This document shows positions 46,293 to 55,464 of a DNA stretch of 64,000 bases, piece by piece (positions within the stretch are counted from its first letter, which is position 1; every line of letters begins with the position of its first letter). This DNA is from Saprospiraceae bacterium UBA7328 (GTDB lineage: Bacteria; Bacteroidota; Bacteroidia; Chitinophagales; Saprospiraceae), in NCBI GenBank assembly GCA_002471345.1, contig DKPS01000195.1, positions 46,776 to 110,775 on the forward strand. Direction: 5' to 3'. The notes beneath the pieces are model-generated. The model was not told the DNA's origin. It did no database searches and saw only the letters and a list, made by a program, of their open reading frames with translations. The position numbers were made by a program, and so were the translations under genes.

Positions 46293-47492
46293 TCAATCTC
46301 TCACCTGTCCATTCCCATATATATACCACTTATTAGTCACTAATTGATCTAACCCTAATGGTCCTCTATGATGCAATTTATCAGTACTAATTGCCAGTTC
46401 TGCTCCAATACCAAGTTGCCCTCCATCTGTGAATCTAGTAGAGGCATTGTGATAAACTGCGGCACTGTCTATCTGATCCATAAAGGACGATGCTGTTTTC
46501 ATGCTTTCTGTCATAATTGTCACGGAGTGACCTCCGCTGTGAGTATTGATTTTGCCTATAGCAGAATGCATGTTTTCTGAGAGTCCAATGCAAATCTTCA
46601 TTGCTAAAAACTCCTCACTCCAAATTTCTTCTTGACCTATTACGGAGCAACCAGGAAGTGATAAAACTGCATTTTTATCTGCTAATACTTCTACATTATT
46701 TTCACAAAGTATATGATAGAGTTCTTTTAGTTTTTTATCGAGATCTATTATGGTTTTATTTATTAAGACTTTATCCAGAGCATTACATGCCGAGATTTTA
46801 TCTGTTTTAGCATTTAAAATTATTGGAATAGTCTTTTGCCAATCTGCATCGTCATGGACATACAGGAAGTTATTACCTCTACCACTTATGAGCACCGCAC
46901 ATTTAGCATGTGATTTTACAAAATGAATGAGTCCATCTCCTCCTCTAGGGACAATGAGATCAATAGGGCCTGGCGGATTTTTTAAATACTCTTGAGTTTC
47001 TGATCGACTGAGCTCCAATGAAGTTATCCAGTCTTCAGAAAGGTTATTTTCTTTAAGTGCTTTATGCCAACACTGTACTAGAATCCTATTGCTTTTTCTA
47101 GCTTCTTTACCACCCTTAAGTATGATTTTATTGTTGGATTTGAATGCGACTACGGCCGCTTCTACTGTCACATCAGGTCTAGATTCGTATATGATCATGA
47201 TGGTTCCAAATGGAGCAGTTTTATTTACCACTTTCATTCCATTTTCATGGAAAAACTCTGATTTTACTGAACCAATTGGATCCTTTCGCTCTCTGATAGC
47301 TTTTATTGCTTCTATCATACCTTCCACTTTCTCATCGTTCATGACTAGTCTGTCATACATGGCACGATCAGTGGAATCATAGGCGGCACAGTCTTGAGCA
47401 TTTGCTTCTAGAAATGTTCCTCGATTTATATCCAATAACTTTATCATTGAAGTAAGGACTAAATCTTTTTGTTCAGTAGTAAGTAGCTGCAT
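46293..47492 (-). CDS. proA: Glutamate-5-semialdehyde dehydrogenase
   Basis: The 399-residue enzyme reduces gamma-glutamyl phosphate to glutamate semialdehyde with NADPH, the second step of proline synthesis. The catalytic Cys is in TDKISACNALDKVLI near 235. Other family blocks are IYESRPDVTVEAA near 104, KGGKEARKSN near 127, DLIVPRGGDGLI near 180 and NASTRFTDGGQLGIGAE near 350. Length is near normal. proB is not in the window; proC lies at 61821. Confidence 0.96.
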   Translation of the reverse strand: MQLLTTEQKDLVLTSMIKLLDINRGTFLEANAQDCAAYDSTDRAMYDRLVMNDEKVEGMIEAIKAIRERKDPIGSVKSEFFHENGMKVVNKTAPFGTIMIIYESRPDVTVEAAVVAFKSNNKIILKGGKEARKSNRILVQCWHKALKENNLSEDWITSLELSRSETQEYLKNPPGPIDLIVPRGGDGLIHFVKSHAKCAVLISGRGNNFLYVHDDADWQKTIPIILNAKTDKISACNALDKVLINKTIIDLDKKLKELYHILCENNVEVLADKNAVLSLPGCSVIGQEEIWSEEFLAMKICIGLSENMHSAIGKINTHSGGHSVTIMTESMKTASSFMDQIDSAAVYHNASTRFTDGGQLGIGAELAISTDKLHHRGPLGLDQLVTNKWYIYGNGQVRD

Positions 47493-47649
47493 GGCTTGTA
47501 ATTAATCTGCTCTGGACATAATGTTAATTGGGTCTTCAAAATTAAAGCCTAAATAGTTCTGATGATTTCAAAATTCATGGAGAGTCAAAATTGTATAGAT
47601 AATGACTACTTTAATGAAGTGAAATTGAAAAATGACATAAACAAATAAA

Positions 47650-49320
47650 ATGTATCGAAATAAAACAAGAACCCTGAATATTCTCATTTATACATTAATC
47701 GGACTTTGCACTATTGCATGTAGTCCTACAGCTGAGGAATCTTCAAATTCAAAAGCAGAACCATTGGATAGTATCCTCATAAAAGGGGCATTTTTTCAAG
47801 GGGCAAATGGACTTTACTTTGATGAAGATGATCAATTGCATGTTGCATCAGTTGTAGGTAGACTTATTGGAATCGTGGATACTGATAATGGAGAAATTAT
47901 AGATACTCTTACCGGTGCAGATGGAGTGGAAGGTCCAGATGATTTGACATTCGGGCCAGATGGATCATTGTATTTTACTTCTATACTTACTGGAGAAGTT
48001 GGACGTATTACACAGGAAGGTATCAGCAGCCGACAATTTCTTTCACCGGGTGCTAATCCTATTACTTTTTCTGATGATGGTAGACTCTTTGTGGCCTTAG
48101 ACTTTCAAGGTGATGGTTTGTATGAATTAGATCCTGAACTTAGAGATCCTCCTCGATTGATTATCAAAGAATTAGGATGGCTCAACGGAATGGATTTTGG
48201 CCCAGATGGTTATTTATATGGGCCTATCTGGTCTAAAGGGCACATTGTGAAAATTAATGTAGACAAAGGTTCGCTAGAAGTTATAGTAGATGATTTGAAA
48301 ACTCCTGCAGCGGTTAAATTTGATTCAAAAGGTACTTTGCACACTATCGATCATAAGACAGGAGAAATCTACCGAATCAATGTAGAGACAGGAGAAAAGC
48401 TAAAAATTGCATCTGGACCAGAATATGTAGGAGCAGATAATTTGGCTTTTAATTCTAAAAACGAATTATTCGTCAGCCATGCTCAAGACGGAAGTCTTTA
48501 CCAAGTGAATAAGGATGGAAGTAAAAGAGTAATTATTTCTCCTTCTATTTGTAATGCTGCCGACATAGAAGTAGTAGGTAATCGAATCCTAGTACCAGAT
48601 ATATTATCAATGAAATCATTGAATGAACAAGGCGAAATATCGCATACATGGCACCATATGATAGGCTCGCAGGGTGTGATAGGACCATTTACCATTGATG
48701 CAGAAGGAGATAAATTGGCACTTACTTCTTGGTTTAGTAATGAAGTACAGGTATGGAATGTGACAACCAATGAAGCCGAAGTCACTTATCATGATCTGAC
48801 GGTTCCTATAAATGCGATTTTGCACAATGGTTCATTGATTATTGCAGAATTAGGTGTTTCTCCTGGAGCTGCAATGGTAACTAGGAGATTAGGTGATAAT
48901 ATAGAAATCCTACTCGATGCAAGTGGTGGGTTAATTGTCCCATCGGGACTGGCCTGTGACGATGAGAATTGCTATGTCGCTGATTATTATCAAGGGAAGA
49001 TTCTACAGTTTATTAAGAAAGGCAACAAGCTGGATGTAGCAGAAGTGATTTTGGATTCATTGCAATTGCCCGAAGGCCTACAAATTGGTCCTAAAGGGAA
49101 ACTCTTAATAGTAGAAACTGGATTAAATCGGGTACTCGCATATGATTTGAAATCGAAATCTAGTACAGTTTTAGTTGATCATGTTCCTTTAGGATTGACA
49201 GCCCCACAGGGTATGCCACCTACATGGAAGCTATCAGATGTTTCTTTTGATGAGAATGGGACATTGTTTGTCCCAAGTGATGTGGATAATGTGATTTATA
49301 AATATCTCGGAAAATTATGA
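47650..49320 (+). CDS. NHL/SMP-30-like beta-propeller lipoprotein
   Basis: A 556-residue protein with a lipobox TIAC (Cys24). The mature chain is made of repeated four-stranded blades with the pattern xDGxLYxxxxxxGxIxRI (GPDGSLYFTSILTGEVGRI, GPDGYLYGPIWSKGHIVKI, KGTLHTIDHKTGEIYRI). This matches NHL or SMP-30/gluconolactonase-like propellers. The lactonase metal residues are not clear, so an enzymatic role is not supported. Two propellers may be present (about 45-300 and 300-555). Single-gene unit. Confidence 0.82.
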   Translation: MYRNKTRTLNILIYTLIGLCTIACSPTAEESSNSKAEPLDSILIKGAFFQGANGLYFDEDDQLHVASVVGRLIGIVDTDNGEIIDTLTGADGVEGPDDLTFGPDGSLYFTSILTGEVGRITQEGISSRQFLSPGANPITFSDDGRLFVALDFQGDGLYELDPELRDPPRLIIKELGWLNGMDFGPDGYLYGPIWSKGHIVKINVDKGSLEVIVDDLKTPAAVKFDSKGTLHTIDHKTGEIYRINVETGEKLKIASGPEYVGADNLAFNSKNELFVSHAQDGSLYQVNKDGSKRVIISPSICNAADIEVVGNRILVPDILSMKSLNEQGEISHTWHHMIGSQGVIGPFTIDAEGDKLALTSWFSNEVQVWNVTTNEAEVTYHDLTVPINAILHNGSLIIAELGVSPGAAMVTRRLGDNIEILLDASGGLIVPSGLACDDENCYVADYYQGKILQFIKKGNKLDVAEVILDSLQLPEGLQIGPKGKLLIVETGLNRVLAYDLKSKSSTVLVDHVPLGLTAPQGMPPTWKLSDVSFDENGTLFVPSDVDNVIYKYLGKL

Positions 49321-49538
49321 CTTTAGATTATACGTAGAAGATGTTGAGTTTCTAGGTTTCGTTAACTGAAAGCATGAATTAACACTTCCTCTTTGGAAAA
49401 GGAAGGAAAAATTGGTTTGATATTTCTAATTTATCCTTCTTCCTAACACACCTTCTTCCACTTTTCTCGTTTATAATATTTGAGATGCTTTAAAGTCATC
49501 ATTTTTGTGACCGTACAGTGAAAAACTAGATAGTGTAG

Positions 49539-51563
49539 ATGCAATTTCTCTTTCCTTCTTTTCTTTGGGCATTATTGGCATTAGCCATTCCAATTATCAT
49601 TCATCTTTTTCATTTTAGAAGATTTAAAAAGGTCTATTTCACTAATGTGAAATTCCTCAAAGAACTTAAAGAAGAAACCAGTAATCGTAACCGGATTAAA
49701 AACCTTTTGGTGCTTTTGAGCAGATTATTAGCGCTTGGGTTTCTAGTATTTGCCTTTGCTCAGCCTATTCTTTTTGAAGGAGAAGAAGTGAAAGCCGGAA
49801 GAAAAGCTGTCAGCGTTTTTGTTGACAATTCATTTTCTATGAATGCTACACAAAATAATGCTGCTTTACTTACTATAGCAAAGGAGAGAGCAAGGCAAAT
49901 TATTCAAGCTTATGGAGAGTCTGATGAATATCAGATCCTTACCAATGAACTGAATGGTAGACAACTCAATTTTTTTGATAAATCTACAGCTCTGAGTCAC
50001 ATAGATGAGATCAATTCAAGCCCTTCTGTTAGTGATTTGGCATTAGTCAGAAATGTGCAAAAAAGAACACTTTCACAAAAAAATAGCCAAAAAATTGCCT
50101 ATTTGATTTCTGATTTTCAGGAATCTATTTCCACTTTTGAGCAGCCTGTGGATTCTACAGTGGAATATAATTTATTACAGTTAAGGCCGGTTATAGAGCG
50201 CAATATAAGTATCGACGATGTGGTCTTTGATGCAGTGGTGCCAGTGCTTAATGAAAGCAATGCCCTTAATATTACTCTAACCAATCACAGTCAAGAATCA
50301 GCAGATAATGTTCAGTTAAGTTTACTTTATGAAGATCAAACTAGGCCTCTTGGTACGGTTTCTATACCTCCTTTAACGACTATTACTGATACTGCTGCCA
50401 TGACAATCAATAATACAGGATGGCATGATGCTGAAGTAAGAATAGAGGACTATCCAGTTACTTTTGATGATACATATCATATAGCATTCCAACTCAAGCA
50501 ACAAATAAACATATTAAGTATTTATGAGTCGCAATCAAATACTTATTTGGGGGCAGCATATAAATCGTTGGGATATTTTAATAGAACTTCAGCTCAAAAA
50601 GACAGAGTAAAATATGAGATTATACCCACTCAGGATTTAATCATATTGGAAGATTTGTCTAATTTGAGTAGTGGCCTTATTGCAGTTTTGGAAGACTTTG
50701 TCTCTAGTGGAGGTAATTTATTAATCTTTCCAAGTGCTAATATTAATAATGAAGTCTATAGTGATTTTTTAGGTAGACTACGAGCCAATAACTTTGGAAA
50801 TATTCAAAAACAGACTAGAGAAGTAGGACGGATAAATAGTGATGCCTTTATATTTTCAAATGTTTTTAGAAGAATAAGTAGAAATATCAAACTTCCTGCA
50901 ACGTCGTCTAATTATGTGGTCAATGTATCACAATCAAGAGCTATGGAGAGAATTCTGGATTACCGAGATGGTAGTTCTTATTTAGCTAAATATGAATTAG
51001 AAGCTGGATCAGTATATGTATGCAGTGCTCCTCTTTCTTCAGAATTCAATGACCTTTCGGCCAACGCAGAAATTTTTATCCCATTACTCTACAAAGCAGC
51101 CATTTCATCTGGTAATCAATCAGAAATTGCTTATACCATAGGAGAGGATAACATCATCACTTCACAAAATTTGGACATAAGTGAAAAGACCAAATACCTG
51201 ATCACCGGAGGTGACACAGAGTTTATACCAGGACTCATAAGACAAAAGAATGATTATCTCATTGATATCACGGACCAAATTAATACTGCTGGAATCTATA
51301 ATTTGACTAAAAATGGAAATGCCGAAAGTAGCCTTGCATTTAATTATGATAGAAGAGAATCTAATCTTTCTTTAGTGAATTTAGAGGAGATTAGAAATGA
51401 GATAGGAGTTGATGTAAATATTATTGAAGAGACTATACAAGCAGGACTTACAGATTTTATTAGTCAAAAAGATCACGGTTTTCGGCTTTGGAAGTATTGT
51501 ATTATGCTGGCTTTGTTATTTTTGGCCATTGAAACCATACTACTGAGATTCTGGAAAATATAA
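49539..51563 (+). CDS. BatA-domain membrane protein with VWA-like region
   Basis: A 674-residue protein. Residues 1-80 match the BatA (aerotolerance regulator) N-terminal domain: FPSFLWALLALAIPIIIHLF, then HFRRFKKVYFTNVKFLKEL and a second helix LLALGFLVFAFAQPIL. A VWA-like segment follows with the metal motif DNSFS (VFVDNSFSMNA). The remainder is a large extracytoplasmic beta-rich part, and the last 25 residues form a membrane helix. The dihydroorotase-like gene begins 12 bases after its stop. The order BatA-like / dihydroorotase-like / DUF4199 / GT2 is one I associate with Bacteroidota genomes. Function unknown. Confidence 0.88.
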   Translation: MQFLFPSFLWALLALAIPIIIHLFHFRRFKKVYFTNVKFLKELKEETSNRNRIKNLLVLLSRLLALGFLVFAFAQPILFEGEEVKAGRKAVSVFVDNSFSMNATQNNAALLTIAKERARQIIQAYGESDEYQILTNELNGRQLNFFDKSTALSHIDEINSSPSVSDLALVRNVQKRTLSQKNSQKIAYLISDFQESISTFEQPVDSTVEYNLLQLRPVIERNISIDDVVFDAVVPVLNESNALNITLTNHSQESADNVQLSLLYEDQTRPLGTVSIPPLTTITDTAAMTINNTGWHDAEVRIEDYPVTFDDTYHIAFQLKQQINILSIYESQSNTYLGAAYKSLGYFNRTSAQKDRVKYEIIPTQDLIILEDLSNLSSGLIAVLEDFVSSGGNLLIFPSANINNEVYSDFLGRLRANNFGNIQKQTREVGRINSDAFIFSNVFRRISRNIKLPATSSNYVVNVSQSRAMERILDYRDGSSYLAKYELEAGSVYVCSAPLSSEFNDLSANAEIFIPLLYKAAISSGNQSEIAYTIGEDNIITSQNLDISEKTKYLITGGDTEFIPGLIRQKNDYLIDITDQINTAGIYNLTKNGNAESSLAFNYDRRESNLSLVNLEEIRNEIGVDVNIIEETIQAGLTDFISQKDHGFRLWKYCIMLALLFLAIETILLRFWKI

Positions 51564-51575
51564 TACAGAGCCGAA

Positions 51576-52807
51576 ATGGACGAAAAGTTCTACTCAAACA
51601 AGCCAAAATAATTGACTTTAAATCTCCATTCCACCTTCAAAAAGTAGATGTCTTAATAGAAAACAGTAGAATTAAGAAAATTGCATCTGTAATTGACTCA
51701 AAGGTTGACCAAATTATAGAAAGTGAAAATCTACATATTTCTCCTGGATGGATTGATATAGGTGCAATGTGCTGGGATCCAGGTCATGAATACAGAGAAG
51801 ATAAAGATTCTTTGAAGGCTGCTGCTGCTAATGGAGGTTTTACTAAAGTGTTTGTATGGTCTAATACTGACCCAATTATTGATAACAAAGCACAATACCA
51901 ATATTACACTAATGATAATGGTCCAGGTAATGTAGGATTGTATCCCATATGCAGCATCACAAAAAAGACAGAGGGAAAAGAACTAGCAGAACTTATTGAC
52001 TTGCATCAATCAGGAGCACTTCTATTCTCTGACGGATTGACCTTTAACGGGCCTATCAAAGAACTGAGGAAGGCGATGGAGTATTCCAAATCTATGAAAG
52101 CTAAAGTGCTTTATGCGCCAAGTCCTTTTGATATCAATCCAGAAGGCCAGATACATGAAAGTGACATTTCTATATCCTTAGGTTTGCCTGGATTACCAGG
52201 AGTAAGTGAGACAATGTCTATTCAAAAGGCGATATCCATAGCAGAATATGCAGAGACTGATTTTGTATTACATAATATCAGTACAAAATATGCTTTAGAT
52301 ATTGTGAAATCATCAGCTGTATTCGCTTTGGGAGTCTCTTATTTTAATTTATGTAAAGATGTTCGCTCTTGTTCAGATTTTGATGCCAATCATAAAGTTA
52401 TTCCACCTCTGAGGGATGAGGATGATAAAAAGGAATTAGTTAAAGCAGTAAAAAGTAACCAAATCACATATATTTCTTCAAATCATTATCCTTTAGAAAA
52501 TGATGTAAAAGACATGGAATTTGGGTTAGCATCTTTTGGAGCTAGTGGAATTGAAACCGTGTTTTCAGCTCTTATAATGGATACGGATATAGAATTAGAA
52601 TCAATAATAAGTAAATTGACATATGGCCCAGCTTCCGTGGGAGGAGTATCTGTAGAGAGCATAAAAGAAGATGCAGCGGTAAACCTCACAATTTTTGATC
52701 CTAAGGCTAAATGGATTTATAATGACAAGACTTGCCAATCAAAATGTAGGAATAGCCCTTTTTATGGCAAGGAGTTGACAGGAAAAATTCTAGGGGTAGT
52801 AATTTGA
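51576..52807 (+). CDS. Dihydroorotase-like protein with an apparent N-terminal frameshift
   Basis: A continuous dihydroorotase-type chain is encoded from about 51578 to 52807 (KVLLKQAKIIDFKSPFH onward), but no ATG, GTG or TTG begins it before the ATG at 51767, which would delete the first strand. An ATG at 51576, 12 bases after the upstream stop, runs into a stop at 51609. Adding one A to the A4 run at 51583-51586 joins that ATG to the body and gives MDEKVLLKQAK, about 410 residues, the normal size. The metal-binding HxH after PGWID is replaced by GAM (about 63-65), and the catalytic Asp of the SDH motif is Asn (SSNHYPLE, near 303). It is thus probably a catalytically dead PyrC'-like protein, perhaps a partner of aspartate transcarbamoylase. 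Confidence 0.75.
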
Positions 52808-52894
52808 TAATTTCTTAGACAAAGATTAGTCGATTAAATTATTCTAACATATTTGAGTTTCCTAAATTCGTAATTCACTAAAAATCTTTTAGAT

Positions 52895-53419
52895 ATGCTA
52901 AATCATCCTGCATTAAAATGGGGACTCATATATGGGTTGTTTTTTGTAGTAACCAATACTATCTATCAGTTTGTTGCACCTAAAATGATATTTACAGGTA
53001 CACTGACTACCATACTTTCATTTGCTGTGCCAATATTTTGTATGGTCATGGCAGGGCGAGAAATTAAAGCTTATCAAGAAGGATTTTTAAGTTTTGGAGA
53101 AGCACTGAAGAATACTTTTCTAGTTTGGGCTATAGGTTCTCTTCTCTCACTTTTACATCAATATTTTCAAGTGAACTTTCTTGATCCTAGTCTGATAGAA
53201 GTACAGAAGGAAGTAGTTGCAGAGACTGGTCAATGGATGGCTGATATGTTTGGAATGAATGAAGAAATGGCTGATGAAATGAATGAGCAGTTGGAAGCAG
53301 CAGCAGATGAACTAGAACATCAGACATTTGGCCAGGCTATATTAGGATGGCTCGGAGGATGTATTTTAGGATTGATAATAAGTCTTATTGTCAGTGCTAT
53401 AATAAAAAAGAGTTATTAG
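52895..53419 (+). CDS. DUF4199 family membrane protein
   Basis: A 174-residue protein with four transmembrane helices. The typical features are the opening ALKWGLIYGLFFVV, a helix before AGREIKAYQEGFLSFGEALKNTF, and a last helix with GGCILGLIISLIVSAII. A Met/Glu-rich amphipathic loop (MADMFGMNEEMADEMNEQ in pieces) lies between helices three and four. DUF4199 proteins are common in Bacteroidota next to a GT2 glycosyltransferase gene, as here. No function is known. A terminator follows. Confidence 0.88.
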   Translation: MLNHPALKWGLIYGLFFVVTNTIYQFVAPKMIFTGTLTTILSFAVPIFCMVMAGREIKAYQEGFLSFGEALKNTFLVWAIGSLLSLLHQYFQVNFLDPSLIEVQKEVVAETGQWMADMFGMNEEMADEMNEQLEAAADELEHQTFGQAILGWLGGCILGLIISLIVSAIIKKSY

Positions 53420-53444
53420 ATTAACTTTTTTCATAATATATAAA

Positions 53445-53452
53445 TACCTTTG
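53445..53452 (+). promoter_or_regulatory. Candidate -7 box of the GT2 gene
   Basis: TACCTTTG fits TAnnTTTG exactly. It sits between the DUF4199 stop (53419) and the start of the GT2 gene, its last base touching the terminator stem. A start 5-8 bases downstream would fall inside the left arm of that hairpin. Confidence 0.42.
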
Positions 53453-53485
53453 TCTGAGGCATTAAAGTTGCTTCAGACATTTTTT
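53452..53485 (+). terminator. Terminator-like hairpin between DUF4199 and GT2 genes
   Basis: GTCTGAGGCA (53452-53461) pairs with TGCTTCAGAC (53469-53478), ten pairs including one G-U, with a 7-base loop. One A and six T residues follow (53480-53485). It ends 4 bases before the GT2 ATG, so read-through from DUF4199 would be stopped. Confidence 0.75.
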
Positions 53486-53489
53486 GTTT

Positions 53490-54422
53490 ATGGATATTAG
53501 TATAGTCATTCCTCTTCTTAATGAAAGCGAATCTCTTCCTGAGTTGTACAGATGGATCAATGAAGTGATGGAAAATAATGGCTTTGCTTATGAAATAGTT
53601 TTTATCGATGACGGCAGTACAGACAATTCTTGGAAAATTATCAATGACCTTAAACACAAGAATTCGAATGTAAAGGGCATAAAATTTAGAAGAAACTATG
53701 GTAAGTCTGCTGCATTAAGTGAAGGGTTTAGAAGGACTAAAGGAAATGTCGTTTTCACTATGGATGCAGATCTTCAAGACAGCCCAGAGGAACTTCCTGT
53801 GCTCTATAAAATGATTACTGAAGAGGGTTATGATTTAGTATCAGGATGGAAGAAAAAGAGACATGATCCAATGTCCAAAACGGTACCTAGTAAATTATTT
53901 AATGCTGTTGCTCGAAAAGTAAGCGGTATAACGCTCCATGACTTTAACTGCGGTCTAAAGGCCTATAAAAATGAGGTTGTCAAAAGCATTCATGTTTATG
54001 GAGATATGCACAGATGGATGCCTGTATTGGCTAAATGGGCTGGATATACGAAAATTGGGGAGAAAGTAGTAGAGCATAGGGCCAGACAGCATGGCTATTC
54101 TAAATTTGGAACTAAAAGAATAATCAGTGGCTTTTTGGATTTGCTCTCCCTATTTTTTGTAGGAAAATTCTCTAAGCAACCAATGCATTTCTTTGGCACA
54201 TGGGGAATGGGATTTAGCTTTGTTGGATTTTGTATCCTGACTTATCTGTCTCTTTCCAAAATCATCTGGAAGACCAGTTCCATAGATGATAGACCATTAT
54301 TCTACTTTGGTATTCTTCTTTTGATTATTGGAACTCAACTTTTTGTAACAGGATTTTTAGCAGAGTTAGTAGCTAGAAATAAACCAGGAAAGGACAATTA
54401 TAATATTGCTGAAGAAATTTAG
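53490..54422 (+). CDS. GT2 glycosyltransferase with membrane anchor (DPM1/GtrB type)
   Basis: The 310-residue enzyme has a GT-A domain with nucleotide-sugar motifs DDGSTDNSW near 38 and DADLQD near 95, and the GtrB-type segments HDFNCGLKAYKNEV and HRWMPVLAKWAGY. Two transmembrane helices close the chain (about 232-252 and 268-294). Such enzymes move a sugar to polyprenyl phosphate at the cytoplasmic face of the inner membrane. I start at the ATG at 53490; a TTG at 53484 lies in the T-run of a terminator. It has its own candidate promoter. Confidence 0.93.
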   Translation: MDISIVIPLLNESESLPELYRWINEVMENNGFAYEIVFIDDGSTDNSWKIINDLKHKNSNVKGIKFRRNYGKSAALSEGFRRTKGNVVFTMDADLQDSPEELPVLYKMITEEGYDLVSGWKKKRHDPMSKTVPSKLFNAVARKVSGITLHDFNCGLKAYKNEVVKSIHVYGDMHRWMPVLAKWAGYTKIGEKVVEHRARQHGYSKFGTKRIISGFLDLLSLFFVGKFSKQPMHFFGTWGMGFSFVGFCILTYLSLSKIIWKTSSIDDRPLFYFGILLLIIGTQLFVTGFLAELVARNKPGKDNYNIAEEI

Positions 54423-54442
54423 AGCTTTATAATTTTACTTTT

Positions 54443-55462
54443 CTAGTCGAACAGCATGTCATATTGATTCTCCCGCTGCAATTTTTCCTTGCTTAACATT
54501 CCTTTGTTGAGATCAAGAGCTTGATCTGATTCGGCATCAAGAAGGAGCTGATCTTTTTCTTCACCTAGAATAAGTGACATGCCACCTTTTTCCCACTTCT
54601 CCAACATTTTGAGGCCCTCTTCTTCAAAGATGCCATTTTGAAGATCTATACTTTGCATGAAGTTTTCCGAGAGCTCCATGAATTGTTCCATTTCTCCTAC
54701 TTTCTGACTTACGTCATCAGCAATGTTTTCAAGGGCCATTTCAAACATCTCTTTCTTATTACTATCTCCTCTGATGATGTCCATGGCATTGTTCATCGCA
54801 GAATGACTTGCCTTAATGACTTTAAATTCTTGCTCCTTGATCTCTACTTGATCTGCAACATCCTCTTTTAGAATTTCACTGTTTTCATACATCTTCATAA
54901 GAACCCTATAGAGGATTTCCATCTTTTTATAAAGATCCTCGAGCTTCATATTACTCTCTTTTAGCCTTCCTGCTTTTCTGCTTTTTAAGATGACCTGAGA
55001 TTTGTTTTGTTCCTTTTTGGCGGCATTGGCCTGATTCAGATTAGAATTTATTGCTTTTTGATTGTTTAATATCAGCTCTTTGAGCTTGTGCATTTGGCCT
55101 CTGATTTTGATGATTTGTTTATTCATCTTTTTCAAATTCCCCTTAAGCTCATCAACGTAGGACTTAAGGATGCCTATAGGATCTATTTGAACAAACAATC
55201 CAGTAATAGCTCTCATTATACTTTTGTACATATATCCTACAAGTGTTCTGGCCTTGCTATCTAAAGCCATAAATACAATTAACCCAAGGACACCTATTGA
55301 AGCTACTAATCCTAAGGTAGTTGATGCAAATGCCAGTATTGTTCCAAGACCTGTCATCACTGCATACCCTCCACCAATGATGGCAGCTAGAAGAAAAAGT
55401 ATCCCAGTAACTCCCTCAGGTCTCTTCCAAAATGATTTTCTTGTAAAATCAGAACTTACCAT
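54443..55462 (-). CDS. Membrane-anchored coiled-coil protein
   Basis: A 339-residue protein with a short cytoplasmic N-terminus, two membrane helices at about 17-43 and 45-68 (GILFLLAAIIGGGYAVM, GLVASIGVLGLIVFMAL) and about 260 residues of charged heptad-like helix. The soluble part begins near IDPIGILKSYVDELKGNLKKM and is rich in Lys, Glu, Gln and Met with few prolines. The tail is acidic (LLLDAESDQALDL). I do not recognise a named family; the long helical region is PspA/ESCRT-III-like in composition only. The gene starts 2 bases after the stop of the preceding coiled-coil gene. Confidence 0.75.
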   Translation of the reverse strand: MVSSDFTRKSFWKRPEGVTGILFLLAAIIGGGYAVMTGLGTILAFASTTLGLVASIGVLGLIVFMALDSKARTLVGYMYKSIMRAITGLFVQIDPIGILKSYVDELKGNLKKMNKQIIKIRGQMHKLKELILNNQKAINSNLNQANAAKKEQNKSQVILKSRKAGRLKESNMKLEDLYKKMEILYRVLMKMYENSEILKEDVADQVEIKEQEFKVIKASHSAMNNAMDIIRGDSNKKEMFEMALENIADDVSQKVGEMEQFMELSENFMQSIDLQNGIFEEEGLKMLEKWEKGGMSLILGEEKDQLLLDAESDQALDLNKGMLSKEKLQRENQYDMLFD

Positions 55463-55464
55463 AA

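Noticed and set aside
49380..49430. CTTCC...GGAAG hairpin before the BatA-like gene
   Set aside because: Short stem with bulges and no T-run on either strand; not convincing as a terminator.
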